From the NCBI GenBank assembly GCA_012932865.1, contig SAXG01000011.1, positions 930,001 to 994,000 on the forward strand: DNA of 64,000 nucleotides, written 5' to 3'. Numbering within the stretch: the stretch's first letter is position 1; every line of letters starts with the position of its first letter. Position numbers and translations under genes: made by a program. Shown one piece after another: positions 33,621-45,025 of this stretch. Source of the DNA: Amylostereum areolatum (Eukaryota; Basidiomycota; Agaricomycetes; Russulales; Stereaceae). The notes beneath the pieces are model-generated. The model saw only the letters and a program-made list of their open reading frames with translations. It did no database searches and was not told the DNA's origin.

Positions 33621-35181
33621 CAATGGACCTGACAATGTCTTCATTGAGCGGATTCAGGAGGCTACCTTACTCCGAGACCATGCAGTAGAACGCGCCTTAG
33701 CACTCAAAGTGAAGGGATGGCTGGAACACGCAGACGGAATGGTCACCTGGCAACACAGACTCTATGTCCCTAGAGACAAAGGACTCCGTGCAGACATCAT
33801 CCAAGCTCATCATGACGGCCCGCTTGTTGGTCATCCAGGACGATACAAGACCCACGAGCTCATCACGCGCAACTACTGGTGGCCTGCCATTAGAGACGAT
33901 GTCCGGAAATATGTTGAAGGATGTGAGACCTGCCAACGTACCAAGATTAGACATGATCGCATTGCCGCTCCACTCCACCCACATGACCCGCCACAAGCAC
34001 CTTGGGAGCATGTATCCATCGACTTTGTCATGCCGCTCCCAGTCTCGGATGGAAAAGACGCCATCTGCAATGTGAACTGCATGGGTACCAAGCAGGTTGT
34101 ATTCTGGGCCACGACCAAAGACCTAACGGAGGACGAACTCGCCTTCGAGTACCTACGCGAGGTGGTCCCCCATCATGGAATTCCTAGAAAGATCGTCAGC
34201 GACCGTGGCAGCGTGTTTGTCTCCAAATTCACCACGGCATTGTTCCAACTGTTAGGCATTGAAGGGAACCCGTCCACGGCGTATCACCCTCAGACGGACG
34301 GACAGACCGAACGCTCCAACATGACCATGGAAAACTACCTTCGCATCTTCGTCAATCAACGACAGGACAATTGGACACGTTACCTCCCACTTGCCATGAC
34401 TGCGCTCAACAACATGGTCCATAGTTCGATTGGGATGTCTCCCAACTTTGCCAACTATGGTCGGGAACTCTACCTGGGGACAAACCCTCGACGCGAGACA
34501 GACAACCCATCGGCGAACGAGTTTGCACAACGCATGCGAGACATCTATGAGGAAGCCCGCTCTGCGCTAAAAGCCGCACAGGACGATCAAAAGCGCTTTT
34601 ACGATCGCAAGAAGGACGAACCAATAGATTACAAAATCGGCGACTTCGTCTGGCTGGAAGCCAAGACCAGAGATGGCCAAACCGTAATCAAAACGGCACG
34701 TCCTATGCAAAAGCTAGATGACAAGCGCTTTGGTCCTTTCGAAATCCTGGAAAAAGTCGGAGCATCGGCTTACAAGCTTCGCCTCCCTGCATCCTGGTCA
34801 CGAAAACATCCGGTCTTCAACGAGTCCCTCCTATCCCCACACAACGGTCCCGCCTTTGACAATCAGAAAGCACCTGCACCTCCACCCCCAGAGTTAGTCC
34901 AAGGAGAGGAAGTCTATGAGGTCGAAAAAATTATAGACTCCAAGAAGGTTGGTCGCGGCTTCAAGTACCTGGTCAAATGGAAAGGCTACCCAGACAATGA
35001 CAACACTTGGGAGCCTCTCACCAATCTCCAGAATGCCAAGAAACGCATTGACGACTTCCACCGTGAACATCCGGGTGCCCCGAAACCTGCACGCCTTAAT
35101 CGTTGGGAACTCCTGTCGGAGGAAGAAACTGGATCTGATTGCGACGAGGACGTCAAATCTAAAGAAGGGGTGATGTCATGA
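33621..35181 (+). pseudogene. 3' part of pol of element A (integrase to chromodomain)
   Basis: The open frame covers about 520 residues: the integrase zinc-binding HHCC region (GHPGRYKTHELITRNYWWP .. CETCQRTK), the catalytic core (SIDFVMPL, VSDRGS, TDGQTERSN), a GPF-type module (DDKRFGPFEILEK) and the chromodomain (VEKIIDSKK, YLVKWKGYPDNDNTWEPL). The stop codon lies inside the 3' LTR (35179-35181). The 1,553 bases before the LTR align without gaps to 38401-39953 of element B, and the translations are identical. It lacks protease, reverse transcriptase and RNase H, so it is not functional alone. Confidence 0.9.
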
Positions 35182-35632
35182 ACGGTCTATAATTTTCTTT
35201 TTACTTTACATTGGTTACACGCTTTAGGACTTATTGGCTTATCACCGGCCCGGCTCCACTTCGGCCCGGACCCGGTTCATCTATATCCCGCCCGGACCCA
35301 CGTGACTCATCTCGGCCCGGGTCTGACTCCTTTCCCCTGACTCATGCTGTACAATACTGACTCATGCTGTGCTCTTTTACATACGACTGCTTACTTATAC
35401 TTGGTCTGCTTACTGATCGCCGTTGTATTGGTTGCTTACCTAAGTCTCTCTCCTCTCATGTATATAAGGCTCCCTCTCGCTGTACATGGTCCCTATCTCG
35501 AGCTAGTCAATTCTACCGACTTTGCTTGCTTTCCCTTGTCTGTCGCCGTGTCTGATCGGCTCCCCTCCGTCGTCCTCATCTTCTAGTCAGCTGTGTCGTA
35601 ACTTGGTGCTGTCGCACTAGTCGTTGCTGACA
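35174..35632 (+). repeat. LTR 2 (family 1), 3' LTR of element A
   Basis: 459 bp, preceded by a polypurine tract AAAGAAGGGGTGA. It is followed by CACTT, the same 5-mer that precedes the 5' LTR of element B when read in that element's direction. Confidence 0.9.
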
Positions 35633-36510
35633 CACTTGAAGGATAACTCCCCAGCTCGCCGCGGTGGAACAGTGCTGGACATGAAAGTAGTCTTCAATGC
35701 GTATAGGCTACTAGTAGCCTGTCCTCCGAGTTGTCTGTTGACGGTACCCTTCGCACGCGTCCATAACCAATTTCTCCTCCCCGACCTTCCAAACAGACCG
35801 TACACCTTCGCCACATGTCTCTCTTCTTCCCGCTTAACCCCCACCACAGCAACCTGGTCCCCATCCTACTTCGCACGCACCACCTGGGTCCCGATCATCG
35901 GCGCGGCGTCCACCGACCGGTTCAACGTCTTTCAACGTAGGCTAATTCCTGGTCTCGAAGAACCAGGTCTTGTCGGGGCGTCAGAAATGTGAAGATCGTC
36001 CCCGGGCCGTCTTGCCGTTGAGATCACGTGTTCTTTGTTTTGTCAGCGGCGCCGTGCATTTACTTAATCTTTAACTCTCGACGCGCGCACTTCGTCTTTC
36101 AACCATAAGTAATATCTATTGTGCATCCCTCCTCCTCGTGAACGTGGAAGATCACCCAGTAAGGCAGATGCATAATCTCAACAGCGCTTGAAACGTGTCC
36201 GTCGACTGACCGACCGCCGACGGTGCCATCTGGTAAGTGGAGTGTGGTGAGGTGGCGCGTACCATATGGTGCTATTTTTGCAGTGGGGCCGACGTGGCTT
36301 GGATGTGTCTCAGGAATTCAACGAGCGGTCGCTCGTGAAGACAGTGAGGTTTATTCGCAAACTGGACCTTTAGTGAATCACATGATGGGTCAGTGTATAG
36401 TAACTACTAACAGTCCATGTGTCTACATATCGAATTCCTTCCTCGTAATCTGTCTGTATTGAGGGTGAATAAGGTCAGCTTCCCTGCGCCATTATGAATG
36501 AAAACTCGCC
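35633..36510. other. No supported gene between LTR 2 and the solo LTR
   Basis: Short frames only. The stretch begins CACTTGAAGGATAAC, which is likely the original host sequence next to element B before an inversion. Confidence 0.4.
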
Positions 36511-36969
36511 TGTCATGAACGGTCTATAATTTTCTTTTTTACTTTACATTGGTTACACGCTTTAGGACTTATTGGCTTATCACCGGTCCGGCTCCACTTC
36601 GGCCCGGACCCGGTTCATCTATATCCCACCTGGGCCCATGTGACTCCTCTCGGCCCGGGTCTGACTCCTTTCCCCTGACTCATGCTGTACAATACTGACT
36701 CATGCTGTGCTCTTTTACATACGACTGCTTACTTATACTTGGTCTGCTTACTGATCGCCGTGTATTGGTTGCTTACCTAAGTCTCTCTCCTCTCATGTAT
36801 ATAAGGCTCCCTCTCGCTGTACATATTCCCTATCTCGAGCTAGTCAATTCTACCGACTTTGCTTGCTTTCCCTCGTCTGTCGCCGTGTCTGATCGGCTCC
36901 CCTCTGTCGTCCTCATCTTCTAGTCAGCTGTGTCGTAACTTGGTGCTGTCGCACTAGTCGTTGCTGACA
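36511..36969 (+). mobile_element. Solo LTR (family 1, LTR 3) with target-site duplication
   Basis: 459 bp with TGTCATGAAC..GCTGACA ends and no internal sequence. Both sides carry TCGCC (36506-36510 and 36970-36974), a perfect 5-bp target-site duplication. It is therefore a complete insertion later reduced to one LTR by recombination. Confidence 0.92.
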
Positions 36970-37942
36970 TCGCCGCAGAACTGCCACCGGGTAACGACTA
37001 CAGAGACCAGGTAAAGCCCGTAGGGCCGTAGGTATCTAGTCTCGATTCCAGACGTTTATGAGGTGGTGCATGCGGGGGAGGATGATTAGGATAGCGGAGA
37101 CACGGACCGACGAAGTCTGAGAACACCTCCGATTGGTTGTGGGATTTTGTTTCCCACCCTCCCCCTGAACAACCCCTGCACACACCACCTCTTAAACGTC
37201 TGGGGCAGTTCGTTCGAAAGACCCCCCCATCTGTGACATCTGTCACACTTTGTAATCTGCACGTGACGATTTCACTCAACAGTGAGTACACCATAGTCCC
37301 AGCTCCTGTCGCACTGTGGTCTCCGTGCCCTGTACTTATTTCACACCAAAGTAGTGTGTATTGAAGAAGTGGTAAACAAATTATAAGAGCCGAAACCACC
37401 TTAGTGGGTATAATTTCCCCAGAAGTGTCGGGGACGCGGACAATATAAAGGAGGAAACGGTAGCATGGGAGTGCAAGACCATCTGATGTTAAGACGGAAG
37501 AGTGCACACGCGACGCGCGTAGACATGTGTTGTCGCGCGAAGGGGGTAGACGGCTGGCACACGCGTGCATCCGGGGCAAACTAATGAAGAGTGCGCACGC
37601 GTTTGGGCATGATCATCGATCAACGGCCAGAGAGCTGGCAATGAACGTGCGGGGGAAAGACTGAAGGACGGGCGGAGTACAGGACGTGCATGGGAAAGCA
37701 CCCGAGAGATGATGCGAGGAGGGAGGGCAGCGATGAGGGAAGGGCGGCGTTCTCGGGCATGCCCAGCCGAAGTAGACAGCCACCACCCGTCATGCAGTGA
37801 CATCTGGCATCAGCTAAAAATCTACTCGAGCGTAAGAGGGAACGCACATAGCAGATCCTTCAACTCGGCAGCTGCTACCGTACTTATTAGCTACGGTTCC
37901 TTCATCCTTGCATTCTCTTCGGTCTCCTCTCAGTTCTCTCCG
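36970..37942. other. No supported gene between the solo LTR and element B
   Basis: There are overlapping short frames on both strands without recognisable domains. A TATAAAG box at 37445-37451 is not followed by a clear coding start. Confidence 0.4.
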
Positions 37943-38400
37943 TGTCAGCAACGACTAGTGCGACAGCACCAAGTTACGACACAGCTGACTAGAAGATGAG
38001 GACGACGGAGGGGAGCCGATCAGACACGGCGACAGACAAGGGAAAGCAAGCAAAGTCGGTAGAATTGACTAGCTCGAGATAGGGACCATGTACAGCGAGA
38101 GGGAGCCTTATATACATGAGAGGAGAGAGACTTAGGTAAGCAACCAATACACGGCGATCAGTAAGCAGACCAAGTATAAGTAAGCAGTCGTATGTAAAAG
38201 AGCACAGCATGAGTCAGTATTGTACAGCATGAGTCAGGGGAAAGGAGTCAGACCCGGGCCGAGATGAGTCACGTGGGTCCGGGCGGGATATAGATGAACC
38301 GGGTCCGGGCCGAAGTGGAGCCGGGCCGGTGATAAGCCAATAAGTCCTAAAGCGTGTAACCAATGTAAAGTAAAAAGAAAATTATAGACCGTTCATGACA
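37943..38400 (-). repeat. LTR 4 (family 1), 3' LTR of element B
   Basis: 458 bp. In the GC-rich part it is the same as LTR 2 of element A and differs from its own partner LTR 5 (for example CCCGCCCGGACCC against CCCACCCGGGCCC), which suggests exchange with element A. Confidence 0.9.
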
Positions 38401-41400
38401 TCACCCCTTCTTTAGATTTGACGTCCTCGTCGCAATCAGATCCAGTTTCTTCCTCCGACAGGAGTTCCCAACGATTAAGGCGTGCAGGTTTCGGGGCACC
38501 CGGATGTTCACGGTGGAAGTCGTCAATGCGTTTCTTGGCATTCTGGAGATTGGTGAGAGGCTCCCAAGTGTTGTCATTGTCTGGGTAGCCTTTCCATTTG
38601 ACCAGGTACTTGAAGCCGCGACCAACCTTCTTGGAGTCTATAATTTTTTCGACCTCATAGACTTCCTCTCCTTGGACTAACTCTGGGGGTGGAGGTGCAG
38701 GTGCTTTCTGATTGTCAAAGGCGGGACCGTTGTGTGGGGATAGGAGGGACTCGTTGAAGACCGGATGTTTTCGTGACCAGGATGCAGGGAGGCGAAGCTT
38801 GTAAGCCGATGCTCCGACTTTTTCCAGGATTTCGAAAGGACCAAAGCGCTTGTCATCTAGCTTTTGCATAGGACGTGCCGTTTTGATTACGGTTTGGCCA
38901 TCTCTGGTCTTGGCTTCCAGCCAGACGAAGTCGCCGATTTTGTAATCTATTGGTTCGTCCTTCTTGCGATCGTAAAAGCGCTTTTGATCGTCCTGTGCGG
39001 CTTTTAGCGCAGAGCGGGCTTCCTCATAGATGTCTCGCATGCGTTGTGCAAACTCGTTCGCCGATGGGTTGTCTGTCTCGCGTCGAGGGTTTGTCCCCAG
39101 GTAGAGTTCCCGACCATAGTTGGCAAAGTTGGGAGACATCCCAATCGAACTATGGACCATGTTGTTGAGCGCAGTCATGGCAAGTGGGAGGTAACGTGTC
39201 CAATTGTCCTGTCGTTGATTGACGAAGATGCGAAGGTAGTTTTCCATGGTCATGTTGGAGCGTTCGGTCTGTCCGTCCGTCTGAGGGTGATACGCCGTGG
39301 ACGGGTTCCCTTCAATGCCTAACAGTTGGAACAATGCCGTGGTGAATTTGGAGACAAACACGCTGCCACGGTCGCTGACGATCTTTCTAGGAATTCCATG
39401 ATGGGGGACCACCTCGCGTAGGTACTCGAAGGCGAGTTCGTCCTCCGTTAGGTCTTTGGTCGTGGCCCAGAATACAACCTGCTTGGTACCCATGCAGTTC
39501 ACATTGCAGATGGCGTCTTTTCCATCCGAGACTGGGAGCGGCATGACAAAGTCGATGGATACATGCTCCCAAGGTGCTTGTGGCGGGTCATGTGGGTGGA
39601 GTGGAGCGGCAATGCGATCATGTCTAATCTTGGTACGTTGGCAGGTCTCACATCCTTCAACATATTTCCGGACATCGTCTCTAATGGCAGGCCACCAGTA
39701 GTTGCGCGTGATGAGCTCGTGGGTCTTGTATCGTCCTGGATGACCAACAAGCGGGCCGTCATGATGAGCTTGGATGATGTCTGCACGGAGTCCTTTGTCT
39801 CTAGGGACATAGAGTCTGTGTTGCCAGGTGACCATTCCGTCTGCGTGTTCCAGCCATCCCTTCACTTTGAGTGCTAAGGCGCGTTCTACTGCATGGTCTC
39901 GGAGTAAGGTAGCCTCCTGAATCCGCTCAATGAAGACATTGTCAGGTCCATTGGTTATAATTCCTGCATGGTTGAGGGCGCGAAAGAGTTCTGGTTTCAG
40001 GAGGACAATGTTTTCATTGTCTTTCTCCCCCTTCTCAAGGCCCGCTAGTCGGGAAATAGCATCGGGTTTACCCATTGTTTTGCCAGGCTTGTGGAGTAGC
40101 GTACAATGATACTCTTGTAGCTCCATTAACCATCGTGCTTGTCTCCGATTTAGCTTCTGCGCCTTGCGGAAGTACGTGAGATTGCGATGATCCGACCAGA
40201 TTTCAAACTCCTGTCGTGCCCCCATGAGGTATTGTCTCCATTCCTCTAGCGCCGTCATGATAGCCAGTAATTCCTTGTCATAAATCTCATAGTTCCTCTC
40301 AGCTTCGCTGAGGGACTTTGAGAGGAAGGCGACCGGGTGCCATTTGCCATTGTCCTGTTGTTGCGAAAGTACCGCGCCCGTGGCATAGTCAGAGGAGTCT
40401 GCCTCGACACGGAACTGCCCATCGTCTGTAGGGATTGCTAGAACTGGCTGCGATGTTATACGTCGCTTGAGTTCCTCAAAAGCCTCCTGCTGTGGGGTGT
40501 CCCAGACCCATTCCGTCTTCCCAGTGAGTTTAGTCATTGGGTGAGCAATGCCGCTGAAGTCCTTGATAAAGCGACGGTAGAAGTTGCAAAAGCCCAAAAA
40601 CGATTGAAGTTGTTTCTTCGCTTTGGGGGCTGGCCAATTGGTGATTGCCGCGACCTTTGCTGGATCCATGCGAACCCTTCCTCCGCCGACAATCATGCCC
40701 AGGTATTCGATTTCTGCTTTCTCAAACTCGCACTTTTCTGGCTTCAGATAGAGTTTGTTTTCTCGCAGGATCCGAAGGACCTCCTTGACTATCCGACGAT
40801 GTTCTTCTAGCGTATGTGTGAAGATGAGGATGTCGTCCAAATAGACGACCACGACTCCTTGGTGGATCAAGTCTTTGAACAGGTCATTCATCATGGCTTG
40901 GAACGTGGACGGGGAGTTGGTGAGTCCAAAGAACATGACCGTAGGCTCGTAGAGACCTTTGTTCGTGCGGAATGCAGCTTTCCACTCGTCCCCTTCTTTA
41001 ATCCGAACATTGTTGTACCCCCATCGGACATCGAGCTTGGTAAAGTGCCGTGCTCCTTTAAGCTTGTCAACCAACTCTTGGATGAGCGGGAGCGGGTAAC
41101 GGTTCTTTATTGTCATCTCATTGAGCTTTCGATAGTCCTGCACAGGACGTAGCGAGCCGTCTTTTTTCTTGATGAAGAAAAATGGGGAGGCCATGGGTGA
41201 TTTGGACGGTTGGATCCGGCCAGATCTCAGGTTCTCTTCCAAAAAGGCGTCCAGTTGCTTCTGCTCGTCCAATGTGAGGGGGTAAACTTTGCAATCGACC
41301 GGTTTGAAGTTAGGAGTGAGCTCAATGGCGTGGTCCCATGGGCGTCGCTCAGGGAGCTTGTCGAAGTCGTCTTTGTCAAAGATGTCCTTGAATTCGTGGT

Positions 41401-42568
41401 ACGCCGTTGGGACTCGCTCAGAGAAGGTCTGTTCCTTTTTCTTAGTGTGCTCTTCAATTGCAATGTCCGATGCATGGGTCCGGATGTGGTATGTCGCTTT
41501 GTAGCCATCCCAGTCGAAAGCAAACAGCTGCTCATCTTTTTCCATGTGGACTGGCTCTTCCTCCTCCTCTTCATCATCATCGATATTGAGGAGGGGAGGG
41601 GGACGAGAGCAGCTGATAGGGCATCGGTCGAATTCAATTGACCCGGATTTCCAGTCGATGTGAGGGTTGTGCTTCTTTAGCCACTCATGTCCAATGAAAA
41701 GGTCCGTATCTCCTAGATTGGAGACCGCCAGGTCAATGTTTTCTTCATGGTCTTGAATATTTAGGCGAAGTGTGACATATTCCGTGATGGGACCTCCTGC
41801 GTTGAGAGTGCCGTCTGCATTTCATACTGGGATTGGGCGAGCAGTCTGTCGCGTGGGGATGTGATTTTCCTGCACAAACTTCGTGTTGATACACGAGCCA
41901 GTGCAACCACTGTCCAGGAGTGCGAGAGCTTTGACAATGCGCTTGGAATCTACCACAAGTTGTGTGGGAATGACCGTTTGTTCCTTGGCGTTGGAGGAGC
42001 GTATGAACTGCATGGGAGTGGCGAGCTCTAGTAGAGCTTGGCATGCTAATTCATCTTCCATGCTAGTTATCTCCTTGATGGCTTCATAAGTAGCCTCGTC
42101 ATGACGTCGATGGTGTGTCCAGATGCGAAGGATTGCAATCGCACTTTCGGGTTTGTCTTCCCTTAAGCGACAAAGCGTCCATTGAGCCGTTCCAGGTGCC
42201 ATATAACATGATTTGGGCGCCGTGCCCCTTCCATCGCACGGCGTTGTCCCTGACTTCACAGGGTCCATATCCAAAACCGAGTCCGTATCCAAAGCCGTAT
42301 CCAAAACTGAGGCCGAAACCAATGCCGTATCCAAAGCCGAAGGCTCACAAATTGAAGCCTGAGTATCTAAAATAACAACGGGACGCGTGCCCGTACCGAT
42401 AGAGTCCGTAAGAGAAGTCATAATGGGGATATCCCCCATAGTAGTACAGTCCGAATCAACAATGCGCATATGTAAACGAGAACCAGGCCACCGAGGCGCA
42501 ACAAAACCAGACGAGCGAGAAACAGAAACTTGGGCTTCAGATGCCGTGTACATGGTTAGCCCCCTCAA
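38393..42568 (-). pseudogene. pol of element B (protease, RT, RNase H, integrase, chromodomain), one in-frame TGA
   Basis: The frame is entered by a -1 shift at the end of gag (or from the ATG at 42553). The protease active site reads ALLDSGCTGSCI. A TGA at 41824-41822 interrupts the protease domain after PIPV, and the same frame continues without a further stop for about 1,140 codons. Reverse transcriptase has DGSLRPVQDYRKLN and the catalytic VVYLDDILIF. RNase H has EADSSDYATGAVLSQ and WSDHRNLTYF. Integrase has the HHCC finger, core residues in SIDFVMPL, VSDRGS and HPQTDGQTERSN, and a GPF module. The C-terminal chromodomain (YLVKWKGYPDNDNTWEPL) binds methylated histone tails in related elements. 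The stop codon lies within the 3' LTR. Confidence 0.9.
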
Positions 42569-42574
42569 AAACCC
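42568..42574 (-). promoter_or_regulatory. Candidate -1 ribosomal frameshift heptamer GGGTTTT at gag stop
   Basis: On the minus strand the last gag codons read GAG GGT TTT TGA, so the heptamer G GGT TTT has the X XXY YYZ spacing in the gag frame directly before the stop. Slipping back one base gives GGG TTT TTG AGG and enters the pol frame exactly. A downstream RNA structure was not evaluated. Reinitiation at the ATG at 42553 is an alternative. Confidence 0.6.
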
Positions 42575-44136
42575 TCCTTCTTCTCCTCCACCTTCGGCTG
42601 AGCTTGAAGCGCGTCCATCACGCTTTTCCGATCTTCGGCCGACAGGCTCCTAGCCCAGGCAGTGGGCGTCTCGAACGTCTGTGCTCGAGCCTCCCGCTTT
42701 GGTGGTTCCGTGTACCGGTCCCTCCCCCACATGTCTCGGATGTTTTTCACGTCCACCCTGCAGTCCCGCACCTGGTGGCCATTCTGTCCGCAGCGGAAGC
42801 ATCGGCCCTTAATGTCGACACGGTTGACGTCCATTGGCTGTCCTTTGCCACCGTGTACCGTGCCGGTTCCGTCGCGGCGCCATGGGACCTGTCCCCCTTG
42901 CTGCCCATTGGACGACCCTTGTCCTTTGGGTTTTTGGTTCTGTGCGGGGCCGCTGCGTTGCGTTTTCAGGTCCTCCCGCTCCTGTCGCAGTCCATCAATC
43001 AGAATGATGCGCTCCTTGAGGTCCTCATATTTCTGAGGGACGTGACCGCTGTCATAGATGGAGTCGATGGTCCGGTAGTAGATGTTGTGCTTAAGCAGCT
43101 GCATGAGGTGGATGGGGTCCTGCGCCGTGGAGTACCCAGCCTTCCTTGCCAGTTGTTCAAACCTGGCAAAGTATTCATGGGCGGTGGTACCCTTCGTCTG
43201 TTTGAACCCGTCCAGTTCGACCGCGGCACGGTGCTGCTCATTGACGTCAGTGAACGCGCCTTTGAGTGCCTTGTGGAAGTCCACCCAGGCGACCATGGCT
43301 CCATTGGCTAGGTGCGCATCTTCGTACTCGGCCTTCCAGGTGCGTGCTGCCTCCCCTGTCATATACGTAAGGATGAAGAGTACTTTGTCCTTGTCCGTCA
43401 CGAGGTCATCCTCGGCGGCTCGCATGTACTCCTCGCATGACCGCATCCAGTCGTTGAAGTCCTCTCGTTTCCCAGAGAAGCCTTCAGGAGTTTTCGCGTG
43501 GACCTTCTTTCGAGGGGGTCTGGCGGTGGCGGCGGCTGGGGCACTAACAGTGACCGCAGGGGGGTTGACGGTGATGGGGGGGGGCGGTGACGTTGACGGT
43601 GGGGGGTGGCAGGTTGAGGGCGGCAACAAGCACGGCAGGGATGGCGACCCATTGGCCATTTACTTCCATGAGCCATGCATCGTCGGTGCCGTTATTCATG
43701 TGTTGGATGGGAGAGCCAGTTTGGCCGATGACAATGTTCCATGTTCCCCCAATTTCGGTGCAGTTGGCAAGCTCGGCGGGGAGAGGGGGTTGGGGGTCGG
43801 TGCGGATCCACTGGGCAGCCATGATTGGTTCGTCGAGGTCAGAGAAGTCTTCGTTGGTGACAGGTGGTAGGGCGGAGGCGGCGATGAGGTTGAAGTCGGC
43901 TTCAGTGAGGTCGTCTTGGCTTTCGTTGGCGAAGTACCAACTGATGCCACTTGTTTGGGTTGCTACAAAGGCGACTTCGACAGTGGTGTCTCCGAGTTGG
44001 ACAAAGAAGTCGTTTCCTTGTTCAGTGAAGCCTAGGGGGAGGGGATATATGTAGCAGTTTTCGTCCTCGACGTCGGTGTCGGAGTCAGAACTGGAGTCGG
44101 AGCCGTTGAGTCCGAACGAGGGTATTGTTTATAGGT

Positions 44137-44208
44137 GGGTGAGGTCGATGACCTCTGGCTGGGTGAGGTCAATGACCTCTGGCTGGGTGAGGTCAATGAC
44201 CTCTGGCT
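44137..44208 (-). repeat. Three tandem 24-bp units encoding PEVIDLTQ
   Basis: The plus-strand unit is GGGTGAGGTC(A/G)ATGACCTCTGGCT, three copies without gaps, differing at one or two bases. Each encodes a VIDLT motif. Confidence 0.85.
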
Positions 44209-45013
44209 CTGGTGTGGGGCTGGGGGTGTTGCCTGGTGTAAGGAGGCGGTGGGTGTGTCGAGTGTCCACTGGTATTTTCTCGTTGGGCGCGTAGAAGGAC
44301 TTTGGGGGTTGCTCGAGTTTGTAGCGGTAGGTGACGTATGGGCAGGAGTAGACGTAGAGGTTTCCGTTTCCTTGTTCGCTTATTTTGAGGCGATAGAAGT
44401 GGATGTCTACGACGGAGTCTTCAAGTTCTTCTACACCGAGGGCGACCTTCCAATTGTGCCAGGCCCAAGGGTCTTTAGATTCGTTGATGAGGGAGATGAT
44501 AGCGTCGTGGCTGATGGGGATGAATTCTTGTACTTGCGAGCGCCAATCTTCTATGCACAAGCCCCCAGTTGAAATGGTTACTCTGTGCGGCAAGGGAAGA
44601 TTTTGTCGAGGGAAGGTGGTTCTGTTATGAGATCGCAAGATGGTCTGCCTCAGTCTTCTCGACCTGTTGGCTGTCTCTTCGTCTAGGGGACACGAGCCCA
44701 AAGACTTCCTAAACCGCTTTCCTTTCGCCGCTTTTACTCGTTTCCTACACCAAAGGTGCACCTTCTACTGTCACCTCTGAGCTTTCAACTCCTGGTATTG
44801 GAGAGTCTCGAGTAGGTGTAACGTTTCGAGGAAACGTCAAGCCGGCACCGGTATACGTGCGCACGACCACAATGTCAGGGTAACGAGTCGCGTACTCTGG
44901 GGGCAACGGTCTAGGGCGGCACGGGGGAAGAACAAGGTCAGTACCAGACGGGTACTACTACTACTACGCTACAGTACGTAGGGACGGTCGCAGGGTGGTG
45001 CAAGAGTAAACAG

Positions 45014-45023
45014 ATCTCGAGCT
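45014..45023 (-). other. Candidate self-primer binding site of family 1 elements
   Basis: AGCTCGAGAT (minus strand) lies two bases inside the 5' LTR. Its complement ATCTCGAGCT lies in the LTR (45163-45154), 34 nt after the TATATAA box, at the expected RNA 5' end. No tRNA-type TGG site is found at the junction. The site is also present in element A at 25772-25781. Confidence 0.65.
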
Positions 45024-45025
45024 TA

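Larger units (their letters stand above)
25313..35632 (+). mobile_element. Ty3/Gypsy chromovirus A: 5' and 3' LTRs present, middle replaced by element C
   Basis: The element has family-1 LTRs at 25313-25769 and 35174-35632, a leader, the beginning of the N-terminal Gag region (26241-26557), then element C (26558-33620), then the 3' third of pol (33621-35181). Compared with element B, a 4.28 kb stretch (equivalent to 39954-44237) is missing exactly where element C sits. Flanking 5-mers differ (GGGAT left, CACTT right), so the two ends do not come from one clean insertion event. It cannot be autonomous. Confidence 0.85.
42565..44554 (-). pseudogene. gag of element B with N-terminal VIDLT repeats; start lost, one stop, one frameshift
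   Basis: One long frame originally ran from the position of the element A start (MEDW; here ATA at 44554) to the TGA at 42565. The N-terminal region (about 130 residues) ends in three tandem PEVIDLTQ units. A TAA at 44131-44129 follows, and the same frame goes on with a Ser/Asp-rich stretch (GSDSSSDSDTDVEDE) and SWYFANESQDDLTEADFN. In a C9 run (43584-43576) the frame slips by one into the capsid part (TPEGFSGKREDFNDWMRSC, LTYMTGEAARTWKAEY), ending with the zinc knuckle CFRCGQNGHQVRDC. The capsid and nucleocapsid are typical of Ty3/Gypsy Gag. The N-terminal extension is unusual. Confidence 0.85.

Noticed and set aside
36998..37579. 193-codon minus-strand frame between the solo LTR and element B
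   Set aside because: It mixes unrelated sequence, has no domain, and competing frames are open on the other strand; not supported as a gene.
42115..42375. Plus-strand frame with repeated Lys-Pro-Tyr (YPKP) units at 42260-42350
   Set aside because: It is the complement of a short repetitive linker (SALDTALVS-type) in pol of element B; the minus strand is clearly the coding strand.
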